NCBI GenBank assembly: GCA_046756985.1
Contig: JBHHXG010000004.1
Coordinates: 1-39,359, forward strand
Source of the DNA: JBHHXG01 sp046756985
GTDB taxonomy: Bacteria; Pseudomonadota; Zetaproteobacteria; Mariprofundales; Mariprofundaceae
DNA length: 39,359 nucleotides
Direction: 5' to 3'
Under the pieces are notes generated by a model. The model did not search any database, had not been told where the DNA came from, and worked only from the letters and a program-made list of their open reading frames with translations. A program made the translations under genes and the position numbers. Below, in pieces: positions 37,754 to 39,359 of this stretch (position 1 is its first letter; each line of letters begins with the position of its first letter).

Positions 37754-39359
37754 TTGCGCCTGCGTCTCTTTTTATGCTGTCTGCTGACAGGACTCTGGCT
37801 ATCCGCCTGCTCTGATTCGCAGACCGACAACCGGAATGAAGCGCCTGCTGTTGACACATCCTCAGTTGCAACGATAGCGGCACAGGGCGACAGGCTGATT
37901 TCGGCCAGTATTGGTGATGCTTCTAATCTGATTCCAATGATTGCCGGCGATGCCTCAAGTCATGACATCGCCGGCCAGATGTACCTGTCGTTGCTGAAAT
38001 ATGACCGTGACCTGAACCTGGTCGGACAACTGGCTGATTCATGGGAAGTTTCCGATGACAGTCTGACCATTACCTTCCATCTGCGTCCGAATCTGAAATG
38101 GACAGACGGCAAACCATTCACATCAGCGGATTGTGCCTTTACGATCGAGTTAATTCAGGATGAGCATACGCAGAGTGCTTACAAATCGGATTATGCCAAA
38201 ATCGTGCACCATGAATCTCCTGATCCACTTACCTTTATCGTGCACTACAATGAACCATACTCTCCCGCCCTGACCTCATGGTCCTCACTGGCTGTTCTGC
38301 CGAAACATGTGTTTGAGGACGTGGATATCATGAAAACCGGGCTTTCAAGAAAGCCGGCAGCCACCATTGGCCCCTATATGCTGGCCGACTGGCAACACCA
38401 GCAATCCATTCTGCTTCGCGCCAATACGGGCTATTTTGACGGGCCGGTATGGATTACGGAGCGACTTACACGCATCATCCCCGATACTGCCACGCAGTTT
38501 CTGGAGCTTTCAGCTGGGCACCTCGACATCATGACACTGACCCCGACGCAATATCAGCGTCTTTTTACCACCAAGCCTGCACTTGTGAATCATTACCAGC
38601 GCTACAAATACCTGGGTTTTGGCTACACCTACCTTGGCTTCAATCTGAAGCACAAACCCTTCGATGATCCCAGAGTACGCGAGGCCATCGCCTATGCCAT
38701 TGATCGGCAGGAAGTGGTGGACGGTGTATTGCTGGGCCTCGGCGAAGTCATTGCTTCGCCATACAAGCCCGGCACGTACTGGGTCAACGATGATGTCAGG
38801 CCACGTGCCTACGCTCCCGAAAAGGCCAGAAAGTTACTCAAAGAGGCAGGCTGGGCGGATAGTGATGGTGATGGTCTTGTTGACAGGAGTGGCAAGTCAC
38901 TTTCCTTTACGATACTGACCAACAATGGCAATAAACAGCGTGCTGATACCGCTACGATTATTCAGCAACGTCTGAAGGCGGTTGGCATTGATGTGAAAGT
39001 ACGCCTTGTTGAATGGTCCGCCTTTATCGAGAACTTCATCAACAAACGAAATTTTGAAGCTGTCATACTGGGATGGTCGCTGACGCCTGAACCGGATCAG
39101 TACAGTATCTGGCATTCCTCACAGACCGGCGCACGCCAGTTCAATTTCCTTTCCTACAGCAATGCGAAGGTGGATGAAGCACTCGTCGCGGCAACCCGCA
39201 CCTTTGACAAGGCCGAACGCAAACGCCTTTACGATATTGTGCAACAGGAAATCCACAGGGATGTACCAGTCGTCTTTCTGTATGCGCCCTATTCCCTGCC
39301 TGCCATCCACAAGCGTATCCGCGGTATTGATCCGGCACCGGCCGGCATCGGGCATAACA
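37754..39359 (+). CDS. Family 5 ABC solute-binding lipoprotein, C-terminus beyond window
   Basis: An open frame to the last base, 535 codons so far. TTG 37754 is one base after the mltD stop; no other in-frame start is available for a lipoprotein signal. The signal ends in the lipobox LSAC (Cys19), then DASNLIPMIAGDASSHDIAG and QLADSWEVSDDSLTITFHLR. Later come KWTDGKPFTSADCAFTIELI, TIGPYMLADW, GYTYLGFNLKHKPFDDPRVR, EAIAYAIDRQEVVDGVLLGL and GIDVKVRLVEWSAFIENF. These are DppA/OppA/AppA-type family 5 blocks. It is separate from the one at 8036. The close link to mltD suggests a wall-peptide uptake role; that is inference. Confidence 0.92.
   Translation, partial: MRLRLFLCCLLTGLWLSACSDSQTDNRNEAPAVDTSSVATIAAQGDRLISASIGDASNLIPMIAGDASSHDIAGQMYLSLLKYDRDLNLVGQLADSWEVSDDSLTITFHLRPNLKWTDGKPFTSADCAFTIELIQDEHTQSAYKSDYAKIVHHESPDPLTFIVHYNEPYSPALTSWSSLAVLPKHVFEDVDIMKTGLSRKPAATIGPYMLADWQHQQSILLRANTGYFDGPVWITERLTRIIPDTATQFLELSAGHLDIMTLTPTQYQRLFTTKPALVNHYQRYKYLGFGYTYLGFNLKHKPFDDPRVREAIAYAIDRQEVVDGVLLGLGEVIASPYKPGTYWVNDDVRPRAYAPEKARKLLKEAGWADSDGDGLVDRSGKSLSFTILTNNGNKQRADTATIIQQRLKAVGIDVKVRLVEWSAFIENFINKRNFEAVILGWSLTPEPDQYSIWHSSQTGARQFNFLSYSNAKVDEALVAATRTFDKAERKRLYDIVQQEIHRDVPVVFLYAPYSLPAIHKRIRGIDPAPAGIGHN

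Overview
The window is an ordinary-density stretch of a bacterial chromosome, most likely from a Gram-negative proteobacterium. It encodes three predicted lipoproteins, a lytic transglycosylase, a Pil/Chp-like chemosensory cluster, aerobic coproporphyrinogen oxidase, a queuosine pathway and a proteobacterial-style thiC without a TPP riboswitch. GC looks moderate. The gene set is compatible with Zetaproteobacteria (Mariprofundus-like) or a marine gammaproteobacterium; this is inference from gene content, not a proven assignment. Nothing looks like a prophage, a large island or a CRISPR array.

Layout. 1-2100: the end of purA, an iron-type alcohol dehydrogenase and pgsA. 2110-2493: a gene-free, AT-rich stretch with clustered DnaA boxes that could be a replication origin or a DnaA-controlled region. 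2494-4625: trmL, trxA and a MidA-family methyltransferase. Two nine-base G/C homopolymers lie here, one in the apparent trxA promoter spacer and one inside the methyltransferase SAM motif. 4658-9550: a membrane Ser/Thr kinase, a 272-bp MITE-like element with perfect 18-bp inverted ends, a TrmA/RlmD-type RNA methyltransferase and a solute-binding lipoprotein. 9566-14453 (minus): a tight operon ygfZ - DUF4936-like - hemF - dapE - queF - dapF, followed by a DUF938 methyltransferase. 14525-17351: thiC, a CBS-pair protein and tsaE, whose start codon lies in a relic of the MITE end. 17358-22399: a PD40 propeller protein on the minus strand, then queG-gph-thiE-thiD and a membrane cyclic-nucleotide-type sensor on the plus strand. 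22439-23452: mazG and the internally deleted remnant of a DUF3467-like gene.

23513-30704 (minus) is the most distinctive block: a compact V/A-type ATPase operon ordered I-K-F-E-A-B-D, then a coiled-coil stalk-like protein and an unrecognised 153-residue protein. No standard subunit C is visible. Almost every junction overlaps (ATGA or similar), so the two unknown proteins are probably subunits or assembly partners. 31332-36310 (minus) is a Pil/Chp-like chemosensory cluster: a decapitated response-regulator remnant, CheW, a HAMP-less MCP and a CheA-REC hybrid. The last codons and the stop of the hybrid lie inside a tRNA-Glu(CUC) gene. The window closes with an MltD-type transglycosylase directly followed by a second family-5 solute-binding lipoprotein that runs off the end.

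Functional links: queF and queG both serve queuosine synthesis; thiC, thiE and thiD serve thiamine; dapE and dapF are lysine/peptidoglycan steps. All calls come from reading the sequence by eye; no database search was run.
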